This document shows positions 17,552-24,803 of a DNA stretch of 53,783 bases, piece by piece. The stretch comes from JAOAIV01 sp038849555 (GTDB lineage: Archaea; Thermoproteota; Bathyarchaeia; Bathyarchaeales; Bathycorpusculaceae). The notes below the pieces were generated by a model. The model saw nothing but the letters and a program-made list of their open reading frames with translations. It had not been told where the DNA came from and ran no database searches. The position numbers and the translations under genes were made by a program. The stretch is from positions 1 to 53,783 of the forward strand of contig JAWCMT010000007.1 in the NCBI GenBank assembly GCA_038849555.1, written 5' to 3'. Within the stretch, counting starts at the first letter, position 1. Each line of letters opens with the position of its first letter.

Positions 17552-18610
17552 CTATTGTGTTACTGAGTGGTACCAGCTGATTATGTACTCTGGAAGCTTC
17601 AGCCCTCTTTGTCCAAGCCTTTCAGCCAGCTTGACAGGCAAAGGGCTTAAAACGTAGGCGGCACGCGTGTAGAACCGCCTTGGGGTTCCAGGCTTCACTT
17701 CTTCTTCTAAGATTATTCGTAAGTCAGCTTTCTTAGCTAAGGTCGAGTCCTTCTTGCCAGTTATGGCCAGCACGGTGCCGTTAAACTTCTTCATTACGTC
17801 CGCCCAGTTTATGACGAGTTTAGTTTCGCCAGTATAGGACAGCAGGATTTCAAGGTCGCCTGCTCTTGGATGCGGCGTGTTAACGCCTCGGGTAACATAC
17901 ACGTTGTCACCTAGAAAGCTCTTTATATGGAACAGTCTTATGCCTGTCATCTTGGCGATTTCATTCGCAGTGCCCTTTCCGCCTAAGAACACGTTAGTTC
18001 TTTTTTCCAGCAAATCCACAAGTTGAGTGTAAGTTTCCGACTGAACATTCGCGTCAATCAGGGCGCCTATTTTTTCAAACTCCTCCGCGCAGAGCGTTAA
18101 AACATCCTCTGCCTCCAAGTTTCTAAAGATAGCCTCAATCATCATGCACAGCAACAGAAGCGTGCCTAACTCGAATATGTCCCCCATCATGCCTGTTTCG
18201 CTATACTCAAACGAGGGCTTGGATTTCCCTCGGCCCTTAACCTGCACTACATGGCCATACTGCTGGGTTATCTGAGCCAACGGCGACTCTAAATTCGACG
18301 TTAACAGGCCGATTGTGAACTTGGAGGTTTTCTTTTCTTCAATGTACCGTGCTAAGTCCTGCGCCATCACCAGAGGGTCATCGGAATAGCCGCTGCCAGA
18401 GTTTATCAGAAGCAGCGTCTTCTTATAGCGGCGTTCAAGATCTGCTGCAGCGTCGTACATGCTTTTGCCTGGAAAGCCAGGGTCATCAGGGGTTATTACT
18501 ACCTTGTTTCTCCAGCCTAACTGGCTGAGGGCAATTTGGCTCATAGCCGCGTTTAACGAGTGAAGCGACCTGCCTGAGCCCGCACAAACAACGCAGTCCG
18601 CTGCTTTCAA
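17552..18610 (-). CDS. Double SIS-domain sugar isomerase-like protein
   Basis: Two SIS (sugar isomerase) modules: residues about 1-160 with VVCAGSGRSLHS and LLINSGSGYSDDP, and about 200-330 with VFLGGKGTANEIAKMTG, ILLSYTGET and AITGKKDSTLAKKA. Such proteins isomerise or sense phosphosugars; the substrate is unknown. TTG 18610 is the first usable start, but the open frame continues upstream to 18721 and its translation (GYVNKIRDNILSIPRKSLSP, then LYEALK) looks like the missing N-terminal helix of this family. The real start is probably near 18721, where only CTG or other non-standard codons are available. Confidence 0.8.
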   Translation of the reverse strand: MKAADCVVCAGSGRSLHSLNAAMSQIALSQLGWRNKVVITPDDPGFPGKSMYDAAADLERRYKKTLLLINSGSGYSDDPLVMAQDLARYIEEKKTSKFTIGLLTSNLESPLAQITQQYGHVVQVKGRGKSKPSFEYSETGMMGDIFELGTLLLLCMMIEAIFRNLEAEDVLTLCAEEFEKIGALIDANVQSETYTQLVDLLEKRTNVFLGGKGTANEIAKMTGIRLFHIKSFLGDNVYVTRGVNTPHPRAGDLEILLSYTGETKLVINWADVMKKFNGTVLAITGKKDSTLAKKADLRIILEEEVKPGTPRRFYTRAAYVLSPLPVKLAERLGQRGLKLPEYIISWYHSVTQ

Positions 18611-18741
18611 CGCTTCATAAAGGGGGGAAAGACTTTTTCTTGGAATGCTCAGGATGTTATCTCGGATTTTGTTAACGTAGCCTATACTGCTTATTTTGCT
18701 TTTGATGCTGACGGCACCCAGCTTAACAAGTTAAGATGACC

Positions 18742-18755
18742 TATATTATTTTTTA
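18742..18755 (-). promoter_or_regulatory. Box A of the SIS gene
   Basis: Minus-strand AAAAAATAATATAG predicts transcription near 18720, right at the beginning of the extended open frame (CTG at 18721), suggesting leaderless translation from a non-standard codon. Confidence 0.4.
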
Positions 18756-18896
18756 GGCTTCAGAGGGTATCTGGCAATATTAATGCTGCGCAGTAAAATA
18801 CTGCCAACGCATACGCTTCAAGTCAAGTTGGATTTTTGAAATTTGGTTGCTAAATGTTTATATCAATTTGGAAATATCAGAGCAGAGGACTGGTGA

Positions 18897-19538
18897 ATGT
18901 TAATGGCGTCTCAAAGCGAGCTTGAGCAATTCGAGTTTCTCAGAAAAACTGCCTTGGAAAATGGTGCAGTTGCCGCAAAAATAATCACAACAGACAAAAT
19001 TGTAGTAGAGGACAGAATAGTACTCAAATGTAAAGTTGGTTGCCCAAATTATGGTAAAACCTTGATGTGCCCGCCTTATACGCCTACTGCTGAGGAATTC
19101 CGAAAAATCGTGAAAGAATATCGCTACGCCTTGTTCATGAAGTTTAAATCATGCGCAACAGCCACGCCAGAGTTATCAAAGTATTTTTCCAAGGCTGAAA
19201 ATGACCCGAATATTCCGACGGACGTTAAAGAGAAATTGCAGAAGTTCTGGGCTGACTGGAAAGAGGACAAACTGCGAATTCTGTCTTTAGTGCTTGACCT
19301 TGAGAAGGCCGCTATGAACAAGGGTTATCCGCTAGCGTTAGGGTTAATTTCAGGGTACTGTCAGCTATGCGAAAAATGCACGCTGGACAGAAGCAAATGC
19401 GTTCATCCAACAAAAGCGCGCTACTCAGAAGATGCGGTCGGCGTGAACGTTAGGGCAACAGCGAAGAACGCGGGCATTGAAGTCAAGTTCCCATTTGAAA
19501 AGAACCCTGAGACTTTCGCGTTGCTCCTCATAGACTGA
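18897..19538 (+). CDS. DUF2284 cysteine-rich metal-binding protein
   Basis: 213 aa with two cysteine clusters. The first is residues about 44-60, CKVGCPNYGKTLMCPPYTPT; the second is about 155-175, with CQLCEKC and SKCVHP. This is the DUF2284 pattern, predicted to bind an Fe-S cluster or metal; it occurs in many anaerobes. The reaction is unknown. GAGG lies 8 nt before ATG 18897, and an in-frame ATG at 18903 is an alternative. It ends 8 bp before the convergent secreted-protein gene. Confidence 0.85.
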   Translation: MLMASQSELEQFEFLRKTALENGAVAAKIITTDKIVVEDRIVLKCKVGCPNYGKTLMCPPYTPTAEEFRKIVKEYRYALFMKFKSCATATPELSKYFSKAENDPNIPTDVKEKLQKFWADWKEDKLRILSLVLDLEKAAMNKGYPLALGLISGYCQLCEKCTLDRSKCVHPTKARYSEDAVGVNVRATAKNAGIEVKFPFEKNPETFALLLID

Positions 19539-19546
19539 GCTTAAGC

Positions 19547-20164
19547 TTAGGCCACTTCTATTTTTACGTCATCTATATAATAGGTCATGTAAGTCTCCCA
19601 TCGCACTGAAATGCCAACGGCAACCCACACTTCGCCACTTGAATCCGTGTTCAAAGTTGAAGTGTAAACGTATTTTTTCCATCCTGCAGCCTCGTTCGCG
19701 GCGCCCAAGACAGCAAAATCCTCTTCAACGGCGGGTTTAGTGGTTCCGGCATACGCAACCACCGCTGCAATGGTGTTAAAGCTTTCCTGCTCGCTGTACA
19801 GCCAAAAAGACACGCTGACACGCGGCTGTGCATTCGCTGTAACGTTTATTTTTCTCTCCAGCCATATGGTGCCGTCATCCTGCTTGCCGTCAATGAAAAA
19901 CTCTGCGGAGTACATGCCTGAGCGAGAAACGTTTGATGCACGCCTTATATGCCATTCCACAGTGTTACCGGGACGGTTAGGGTCAAATGGGACATGACTG
20001 TTTGCAACCCATTCTCCAAAGTCTTCGTCGCCAAGCAGTTGCTCAAAATTTTCTGTGATAACTTGGCGTGAGCTGAGACTGTAGAAGGCATTTATCATGC
20101 CAACGGATAATGCGATTGCCACTGCCGACATAACAAAGATGCAGAGTTTATTCAAACCAGACAC
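19547..20164 (-). CDS. Secreted or membrane-tethered beta-rich protein
   Basis: 205 aa, start GTG 20164. An N-terminal hydrophobic helix (residues about 6-28, LCIFVMSAVAIALSVGMIN) is followed by an extracellular beta-rich domain with Thr/Ser and NxS/T sites and alternating strands (RVSVSFWLYSE, EVWVAVGISVRW, YYIDDVKIEVA). The pattern, especially the closing YYIDDVKIE strand, resembles carbohydrate-binding jelly-roll (galactose-binding-like) modules. No catalytic domain is seen. Its upstream region holds the same GTTCTA/TAGTACA arrangement as the peptidase-like cassettes at 44.3 and 50.6 kb, plus a 5'-leader hairpin. Confidence 0.65.
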   Translation of the reverse strand: MSGLNKLCIFVMSAVAIALSVGMINAFYSLSSRQVITENFEQLLGDEDFGEWVANSHVPFDPNRPGNTVEWHIRRASNVSRSGMYSAEFFIDGKQDDGTIWLERKINVTANAQPRVSVSFWLYSEQESFNTIAAVVAYAGTTKPAVEEDFAVLGAANEAAGWKKYVYTSTLNTDSSGEVWVAVGISVRWETYMTYYIDDVKIEVA

Positions 20165-20173
20165 CCGCGATTC

Positions 20174-20192
20174 CGCGCTTAAGAATAGCGCG
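20174..20192 (-). promoter_or_regulatory. 5'-leader hairpin before the secreted-protein gene
   Basis: Minus strand: CGCGCT, 7-nt loop, AGCGCG, a perfect 6-bp stem ending about 10 nt before the GTG at 20164. It could affect ribosome access. The leaders of the two peptidase-like cassettes carry a hairpin at a similar place. Confidence 0.5.
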
Positions 20193-20213
20193 TTTCAAGG
20201 CTATATTGCTATT

Positions 20214-20250
20214 TTTTAGAACACTCTGTACTACATTTTAGAACAGTCTG
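20214..20250 (-). promoter_or_regulatory. Tandem GTTCTA operator around TAGTACA
   Basis: On the minus strand: GTTCTA, 5 nt, TAGTACA, 4 nt, GTTCTA. As direct repeats, the two 15-mers at 20214-20228 and 20236-20250 match at 14 positions and start 22 bp apart, two helical turns. The same order with 5 and 3 nt spacers stands upstream of the genes at 44444 and 50738. A shared activator or repressor site is inferred. Confidence 0.6.
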
Positions 20251-20317
20251 CTAAATTGAAGAATAAACAGCTAAATATCCGAAATTTCAAGATAAGTTTC
20301 CAAGAAGGGTGCAAGAG

Positions 20318-20590
20318 ATGAAGCTGCTGCTTGACGAGATGTACGCAGGCCTAAAAGAATACTTTGAGACGCTGGGCTACGAGGTTTTAACAGCACAGGA
20401 AGCCGGCTTGCGCTCAGCCAAAGACAAAGACATAGTTGAGTATGCTGGAAAAAACGGTTTAATTCTCGTGACGCAAGATCAGAAGCCGGCGGAGCTAGCG
20501 GAACTTACAGGCGTTAAGTGTGTTTTAATTTCAAATGCTTTAATCGCTAAAATAGCGGATGAGAAAATAAAAGAAAAATATAGGCAATAA
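20318..20590 (+). CDS. DUF5615-type PIN-like protein
   Basis: 90 aa. Starts MKLLLDEMYAGLKEY, has KDKDIVEYAGKNG and ends the core with LVTQDQKPAELA, the order of acidic residues (Asp6, Asp of KDKDI, Asp of TQDQ) found in PIN-like DUF5615 proteins, often the toxin member of toxin-antitoxin pairs. No partner antitoxin is seen next to it. ATG 20318 is preferred over GTG 20309 because GAAGGG stands about 9 nt before it. Divergent from the secreted-protein gene. Confidence 0.75.
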   Translation: MKLLLDEMYAGLKEYFETLGYEVLTAQEAGLRSAKDKDIVEYAGKNGLILVTQDQKPAELAELTGVKCVLISNALIAKIADEKIKEKYRQ

Positions 20591-20625
20591 ATTCCTTACA
20601 TTGCTAAACAAATTTTTTTGCTGCT

Positions 20626-20811
20626 CTACTCCACCTTTGTTGCTAAATACTGGGGCGCATATTTTTTGTAAACCCATGAAGGAAGCTGCTGCTTGGCGTC
20701 TTTCGTTCTAATTATAGTTAACCGGGTCTTTTTGGGATCTATCATCCGCGCGCGCTCACGCCACTTAGCTACTGCGCTACATTTCCTGCGGAAAAGCCTC
20801 GTAAGCAGCAC
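20626..20811 (-). CDS. Small basic protein, unknown
   Basis: 61 aa, rich in Lys/Arg (RLFRRK, KWRERAR) with a more neutral end containing LPSWVYKKYAPQYLA. No family is recognised. A TATA-like CTTTTTAAATT on the minus strand near 20848-20860 lies at suitable distance, which argues for a real gene. It has no signal peptide or cysteines. It could still be a chance ORF. Confidence 0.4.
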   Translation of the reverse strand: MLLTRLFRRKCSAVAKWRERARMIDPKKTRLTIIRTKDAKQQLPSWVYKKYAPQYLATKVE

Positions 20812-20918
20812 TCTCCTTTCCTTACTCGTGCTTTAGAAGAAGGCGGAATTTAAAAAGGGTATTTCAATATGTGATATATCGTTCCTAATCTGGCTTATAA
20901 TGCAGTCTGCTGGCGCAT

Positions 20919-21437
20919 TTACGTGAGGGATCTAACGTTTTTCAAGTATTTGTTCCAAAGGTAGGCTGCCGCATATCCTGCGGAGATGCCGCTGCCGGCG
21001 CCTAAAAACACCATAAGCGCTGCCCACATGGCGTCTAGCGGGAGCCACTCAAACAGCAGGGTGGTTATGTAATAGCTTAGGAACGCAATCAATGCGGTGT
21101 TCAGCGCCATTGCGAGCACTGTTCTGTCGCGTTTTACCTCCGCAGAGCTTGATGTAACTTTGAATATGTGGAAGGTTATGTCTACTAGGAAACCGAAAAG
21201 GAATGTGAATAAAAATGTAAGCGGGCCTAAAGCGGGTCTTGCCAGCGACGTCAAGATGCCGCCTACAATGCCGACGTAAGTGGCGCCCAATGTTCTGATG
21301 AAGAATGCGGCTAAGGCAAGCAAGACCGCTTGAACAACTATTAGGAGATTGTCCCATGGAGGATTAAAGAAGACCTTGGTTACGAACAGGATGGAGCCGA
21401 AGAGCGAGACTATGAACAGCTGCTGCGCTTTTTGCAC
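20919..21437 (-). CDS. Polytopic membrane protein (ECF S-component-like shape)
   Basis: 172 aa from GTG 21437, with five or six hydrophobic segments: LFIVSLFGSILFVT, LLIVVQAVLLALAAFFI, ATYVGIVGGILTSLA, FLFTFLFGFLVDITF, TALIAFLSYYITTLLF, and a last one ending in AAYLWNKYLK. The gly/ala-rich layout and size resemble substrate-binding S components of ECF vitamin transporters, but I see no diagnostic ligand motif. The frame extends upstream to 21518; GGAGGGG just before GTG 21437 and a TATA box at 21472-21487 rule that extension out. Confidence 0.65.
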   Translation of the reverse strand: MQKAQQLFIVSLFGSILFVTKVFFNPPWDNLLIVVQAVLLALAAFFIRTLGATYVGIVGGILTSLARPALGPLTFLFTFLFGFLVDITFHIFKVTSSSAEVKRDRTVLAMALNTALIAFLSYYITTLLFEWLPLDAMWAALMVFLGAGSGISAGYAAAYLWNKYLKNVRSLT

Positions 21438-21471
21438 ATTTACCCCTCCATTATCGTAAACATGGCATGTT

Positions 21472-21487
21472 CCCGTTTTAAAAAGCT
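21472..21487 (-). promoter_or_regulatory. Box A of the membrane-protein gene
   Basis: Minus-strand AGCTTTTTAAAACGGG puts transcription near 21450, after the upstream ATG at 21518 and before the GGAGGGG/GTG start at 21437. Confidence 0.5.
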
Positions 21488-21627
21488 TGATGCCGCAGGA
21501 CATGCATAAGTGCGCCACAGGTTGGCGCCATGTTTTTAACGGAAATTATAAATTAGCAATCTATCATAAGAAGTAAACGTTTTAGTATTTGACGCATCTG
21601 TGTTTAAACGGTTAAATGGGGGAAAAG

Positions 21628-22386
21628 ATGAGCACACACGCAGAAAATTTAAAGCTTCGCCTAATGACTATCGAACTTTTAAGAACTGCAAAGTATAAAC
21701 GAAACATTACTTATCGTGAATTAGCTTCCAAAACAGGCTTACCCGTCACGGTTTTAAGCAGATACGCTAAAGGGCATGTTTTGCCAAACGCAACGCGGGC
21801 TAAGCAGCTGTGGCGCGTGCTTACAAAAATTGTCGGGCTTGAACCTGAACTGCGTAGCAGAATAAAATTCGATGAAATGGGCTATTTTGACAATACCGAG
21901 ATAATAGGCGACCACAACATACTCCAGCAAGCCGCGAATTATGCCTTGGCAAACTTCGCTGGGAAACGTGTTACTAAAATTTTAACTGCTGCAGTTGACG
22001 GAGTCCCCCTCGCTACTATGGTTGGCAACGCCCTCGGCGTCAACCTAGTCGTGGCGAAGAGGAACAAAGAAGTCGGCGTCAAAGCCTTTCTGGAGGAAAC
22101 TTATATTCTCGGCAAAGATTCAGGCGTAACCATGACACTTTATATTCCCAGAGAGGCAATTAAAAGGCGTGACAGCGTCCTCATAGTAGATGATATGATT
22201 AAGAGCGGGGAAACACAAGAAGCGCTGGTTAACCTTGTTAAAAGGGCGCGGGCAGAGGTTTCAGGTGTCTTCGCGCTTATAGCCGTGGGTGAAGAATGGA
22301 AGAAACGGTTGAAATTAGGCGATGACGCCCCAATTGAAGTGATAACTTCCCTGCGATCACCCTTGGAATCAGAAACTCATGCCTAA
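21628..22386 (+). CDS. HTH-phosphoribosyltransferase regulator (GfcR/PurR-like)
   Basis: 252 aa. An N-terminal helix-turn-helix (about residues 12-60, ITYRELASKTGLPVTVLSRY) is joined to a type I phosphoribosyltransferase domain with the PRPP loop VLIVDDMIKSGET near residue 190. Archaeal GfcR and bacterial PurR share this design and sense sugar phosphates or PRPP. Enzymatic orotate activity is not expected from the fusion. ATG 21628 is preferred to 21616 because GGGGGA lies between them at SD distance. mtnA follows 52 bp downstream, so it may control nucleoside/methylthioribose salvage. Confidence 0.8.
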   Translation: MSTHAENLKLRLMTIELLRTAKYKRNITYRELASKTGLPVTVLSRYAKGHVLPNATRAKQLWRVLTKIVGLEPELRSRIKFDEMGYFDNTEIIGDHNILQQAANYALANFAGKRVTKILTAAVDGVPLATMVGNALGVNLVVAKRNKEVGVKAFLEETYILGKDSGVTMTLYIPREAIKRRDSVLIVDDMIKSGETQEALVNLVKRARAEVSGVFALIAVGEEWKKRLKLGDDAPIEVITSLRSPLESETHA

Positions 22387-22438
22387 GCATTTTAGCTTAA
22401 AGCTGCAAAGATCACTTAAGCAAACAGAGGGGGCTTGG

Positions 22439-23452
22439 ATGCGAACAATAGAATGGCAAGACGGAACCGTCATCACAATAGACCAGACGAAACTGCCACA
22501 CGAAACAGTAATCCTGCGAATCAAAACGGTTGAAGAGATGGCGGAAGCCATAAAGAACCTGCGAATTCGAGGCGCACCATTACTTGGCGCCGCTGCAGCC
22601 TTCGGCTTAGCCTTGGCAGCTTTCTATTCAAAAGCAAATAGCAGAGCGAAACTGCTTGAGGATTTGGAAAACTCGGCGAAATTCCTAAAGAGCACAAGAC
22701 CCACGGCGGTGAACCTCTTTTGGGCAGCAGATAGAATCCTAAGCAAAGCGCGAAGCTTTTCAGGTGCTGTTGAAGAGCTACGGGAGCTTGTAATTCAAGA
22801 GGCCCAGCGGATAGCAAATGAGGATGCAGAGGCCAACCGAGCCATAGGCGAAAACGGCGCTGCGCTCATCAGCGACGGCGACGTGATTTTAACGCACTGT
22901 AACGCTGGAGAACTGGCCACAGTTGAGTACGGCACAGCCCTTGGCGTAGTGCGTGCAGCGTGGAAGCAGGGTAAAAAAATTAAGGTTATCGCCACAGAAA
23001 CTCGGCCGTTGCTGCAGGGCGCTAGGCTTACGGCTTACGAGCTTAAACGTGATGGCATTCCTGTCACGTTGATAACTGATAACATGGTTGGCTACGTCAT
23101 GTACAAGCGCCTAGTCAACAAAGTGATAGTTGGAGCCGACCGCATAGTCCAAGACGCCGTGTTCAACAAGATTGGCACGTTCACCGTGGCAGTGTTAGCC
23201 CATGAGCACGATGTGCCCTTCTATGTGGCGGCGCCGAAGTCTACGTTTGATTTAACACGCAAAGCCGCAGACGTCGTCATTGAAGAGAGAAATCCTGATG
23301 AAGTCACGCATTTTGGTGCTCATCGCGTCGCAGCTAGAGGCGTGGAAGTGCTTAATCCCGCTTTTGATATTACCCCTTTAAAGTATGTGACGGCAATAAT
23401 CCACGAAAGCGGCGTTTACTACCAAAAGGACTTTGCTAAGTTTAAAAGATAA
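22439..23452 (+). CDS. mtnA: Methylthioribose-1-phosphate isomerase
   Basis: eIF2B-like aldose-ketose isomerase of about 337 aa acting on 5-methylthioribose-1-phosphate (methionine salvage) and possibly deoxyribose/ribose 1-phosphates. Seen: IRGAPLLGAAAAFGLA, the catalytic Cys in THCNAGELAT, ETRPLLQGARLTA, and the catalytic Asp in VGADRI. HCNAG separates it from ribose-1,5-bisphosphate isomerase. Start ATG 22439 (MRTIEWQDG) is favoured: GAGGGGGC precedes it, and family members start here rather than at 22379. Follows the HTH-PRTase regulator. Confidence 0.9.
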   Translation: MRTIEWQDGTVITIDQTKLPHETVILRIKTVEEMAEAIKNLRIRGAPLLGAAAAFGLALAAFYSKANSRAKLLEDLENSAKFLKSTRPTAVNLFWAADRILSKARSFSGAVEELRELVIQEAQRIANEDAEANRAIGENGAALISDGDVILTHCNAGELATVEYGTALGVVRAAWKQGKKIKVIATETRPLLQGARLTAYELKRDGIPVTLITDNMVGYVMYKRLVNKVIVGADRIVQDAVFNKIGTFTVAVLAHEHDVPFYVAAPKSTFDLTRKAADVVIEERNPDEVTHFGAHRVAARGVEVLNPAFDITPLKYVTAIIHESGVYYQKDFAKFKR

Positions 23453-23469
23453 CGCTCACTCAAGCTGCT

Positions 23470-24081
23470 TTATAGCGTGGATGGCATCGGCTTATTCCAT
23501 GAATCAGGCTGCTGATACTTCACGACTGGCGCGCGGCTCTTCTTTTCCGTTACCTTAGTGAGCAGATTTTTCACTTTTTCTATTAGCGCCCTATGGGTTT
23601 CTTCCTCTTGGATTATGCGTGTGAAAATGCTTTCGAGATCGCTTATGTCAATATGATACATTTGCCTTATTTCTTTAGCCATCAGCTGTAGAGTTTTTAG
23701 CTCTACAAACATGTAGTATTCTTCGCCTACTACGCTTTCCAAGGCAGAGAGTTTCTCGAGAAGATCAGGCCAGTCTTCTTTGGTTATTCGTTCTTTTTTG
23801 CTTATTTCTTTGCTTATTTTCTCAATTGTGTGCCATACTTCGCCCACGTGTTTTTCGCAGTTCTTTGGTTTTTTATCTGGTTTTCCTATTTTTTCAGCGA
23901 CGCACTTAAGCGACATTGAATGCTTGTGGCTATCAACGGCTATGTGAATAAAAATGGATTTGGCTATGGGCTGGTCTATCTTCTCAGCAAGGTTTGTGTA
24001 TAATTCAAATGTGTTGTTTTCTAAAATGCTGAGGCAGTTTATGAGGTTGGCTATTACTTGAGGGTCATTGCTTTTTTGCAT
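23470..24081 (-). CDS. Ferritin-like four-helix protein
   Basis: 203 aa. Four long helices carry spaced Glu/His residues: SILENNTFELYTNLAEKI, HIAVDSHKHSMSLKCVAEKI, ALESVVGEEYYMFVELKTL and RIIQEEETHRALIEKV. The last has the ExxxH-type pair of rubrerythrin/ferritin di-iron helices. A peroxide or iron role is possible; whether the di-iron site is complete is uncertain. The frame opens at GTG 24111, but a TATA box at 24111-24126 puts transcription downstream, making ATG 24081 the start. Convergent with mtnA. Confidence 0.65.
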   Translation of the reverse strand: MQKSNDPQVIANLINCLSILENNTFELYTNLAEKIDQPIAKSIFIHIAVDSHKHSMSLKCVAEKIGKPDKKPKNCEKHVGEVWHTIEKISKEISKKERITKEDWPDLLEKLSALESVVGEEYYMFVELKTLQLMAKEIRQMYHIDISDLESIFTRIIQEEETHRALIEKVKNLLTKVTEKKSRAPVVKYQQPDSWNKPMPSTL

Positions 24082-24110
24082 GGAAGGATACTCCAAACCA
24101 AAATTAGCCA

Positions 24111-24126
24111 CTATTTTAAATATGAT
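24111..24126 (-). promoter_or_regulatory. Box A of the ferritin-like gene
   Basis: Minus-strand ATCATATTTAAAATAG; predicted start near 24090, so the leader is short and ATG 24081 is used. Confidence 0.45.
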
Positions 24127-24183
24127 TTATGAATCTGGAATTCACAATGTTTGCCGCCTAGAAAAGGGGTAGCAGGGTTCCGT

Positions 24184-24195
24184 ATTGTATAAAAA
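24184..24195 (+). promoter_or_regulatory. Box A of endA-hisS
   Basis: TTGTATAAAAAG about 50-60 nt before ATG 24245, likely driving endA and the closely following hisS. Confidence 0.4.
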
Positions 24196-24244
24196 GGATA
24201 AAAGCCTAACGCTAGAGAGTTAATGCTAATACAGTGGATATTTG

Positions 24245-24793
24245 ATGAGCGAGAAAGATGCAGCTGGTTCAGAAATTAGAACTACAGGTGTGCTTACCAA
24301 ACAAGGCGTTAGGGTAGCTGAAAAAAGCAGCATCGACGCGCTTTCGCAGCGTGGATACGGCACCGCCGAAGATGACACGTTGCTGCTTGCGTTTTATGAG
24401 GCGCTTTACCTCATGGATAAGGGCTTGCTGGAAGTTAAAGACGAAAACGACGCCCAAATAGATTTCCAAAGCCTCTTGCAACGCTATGAAAAAGCAGATG
24501 CAAACGCATGGGTTAACTACCTAATCTACCGAGACCTACGCAGCAGAGGCTACGTGGTCCGCGAAGGCTTCGGCGTTGGCACGGAATTTCGCATGTATGA
24601 GCGCGGCGCTTATGGCAAAGACACTGCTGCTTACTTGGTGCTGGGCGTTCAAGAGGGCAAACCATTGCCTATAAGCGAGCTAGCCAGTGCGCTGCAGCAT
24701 TGTCAAAGCCAGAAGAAAGAGCTAATTTTGGCTGTTATGAACCGAAGAGGAGAAATAGTTTACTACTCAGTTTCACAATTAACCTTCAAGTAG
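24245..24793 (+). CDS. endA: tRNA-splicing endonuclease subunit, catalytic His replaced
   Basis: Cuts introns at bulge-helix-bulge sites of tRNAs and rRNAs. The catalytic domain is clear: NYLIYRDLRSRGYVVREG, then EFRMYERG with the catalytic Tyr (Tyr118) and SQKKELILAV with the catalytic Lys (about 157/158). Where EndA has His in a His-Ser-x-Tyr-Leu-Val motif, this protein reads Thr127-Ala-Ala-Tyr-Leu-Val. Either Thr/other residues compensate or this is a structural subunit of a heteromer, as in Crenarchaeota. ATG 24245 is preferred to TTG 24242. hisS follows after 10 bp. Confidence 0.88.
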   Translation: MSEKDAAGSEIRTTGVLTKQGVRVAEKSSIDALSQRGYGTAEDDTLLLAFYEALYLMDKGLLEVKDENDAQIDFQSLLQRYEKADANAWVNYLIYRDLRSRGYVVREGFGVGTEFRMYERGAYGKDTAAYLVLGVQEGKPLPISELASALQHCQSQKKELILAVMNRRGEIVYYSVSQLTFK

Positions 24794-24803
24794 TGATCTG
24801 GCT

